Origin: Pirellulales bacterium
GTDB lineage: Bacteria > Planctomycetota > Planctomycetia > Pirellulales > JAICIG01
Length of the DNA: 6,502 nt
Direction of reading: 5' to 3'
Assembly (NCBI GenBank): GCA_025924495.1
Contig: JAICIG010000442.1
Span: 1-6,502, forward strand
Positions 6,491 through 6,502 of this stretch are shown here, piece by piece (position 1 is the stretch's first letter; every line of letters starts with the position of its first letter). Made by a program: the position numbers and the translations under genes. Below the pieces are notes generated by a model. It had not been told where the DNA came from and made no database searches. It was given only the letters and a program-made list of their open reading frames with translations.

Positions 6491-6502
6491 ATGCGGACTT
6501 GG
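6491..6502 (+). CDS. Possible start of a + strand gene cut by the window edge
   Basis: An ATG at 6491 is preceded by AAGGAAA (6478-6484) with a 6-base spacer, which is a reasonable translation start. Only four codons (Met-Arg-Thr-Trp) are visible, so neither a product nor the reality of the gene can be judged. If real, it would be divergent from the MAT gene, with the 390-base gap as a shared control region. Confidence 0.25.

Overview
The window looks like a stretch of a planctomycete chromosome, most likely of the Pirellulales type. The DNA is GC-rich by eye. The two left-hand genes belong to protein types I recognise from planctomycete genomes: an ABC-2 type permease with the DIQNRTIYTIVTKPVRP signature, and the large protein often carried there under the misleading label 'IRE (iron responsive element)'. 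This is pattern recognition, not a database match.

Left region, + strand (1-4211). A 5'-truncated ABC-2 type permease with a very large extracytoplasmic loop overlaps by 4 bases (ATGA) with a 539-aa, N-terminally anchored, TPR-like protein. After a 200-base gap comes a 153-aa exported or anchored protein with a (PGPGAM)4 low-complexity linker and one C-terminal membrane helix. It is followed 82 bases later by a 143-aa, four-helix, CvpA-like membrane protein. All four point the same way and all are membrane or envelope proteins. They could be one cell-envelope transport module, with the ATPase presumably upstream of the window. The substrate is unknown.

Right region, - strand (4227-6103). An archaeal-type S-adenosylmethionine synthetase (AdoMet synthetase, MAT) is followed, 119 bases downstream, by a PEBP / YbhB-YbcL family protein with a signal peptide. 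This pair converges on the left block. The two facing stop codons lie inside an 8-bp inverted repeat that may act as a shared terminator.

Right edge (6104-6502). About 390 bases upstream of the MAT gene contain no convincing gene. A possible + strand gene start (a Shine-Dalgarno-like AAGGAAA before an ATG at 6491) lies at the very end, but only four codons are visible.

No rRNA, tRNA, CRISPR array, insertion sequence or phage gene was seen. The most interesting points are the undescribed envelope module, the H-x-H motifs in the permease loop, the strong internal ribosome-binding site in the PEBP gene that would give a second, cytoplasmic form, and the archaeal-type MAT in a bacterial setting.
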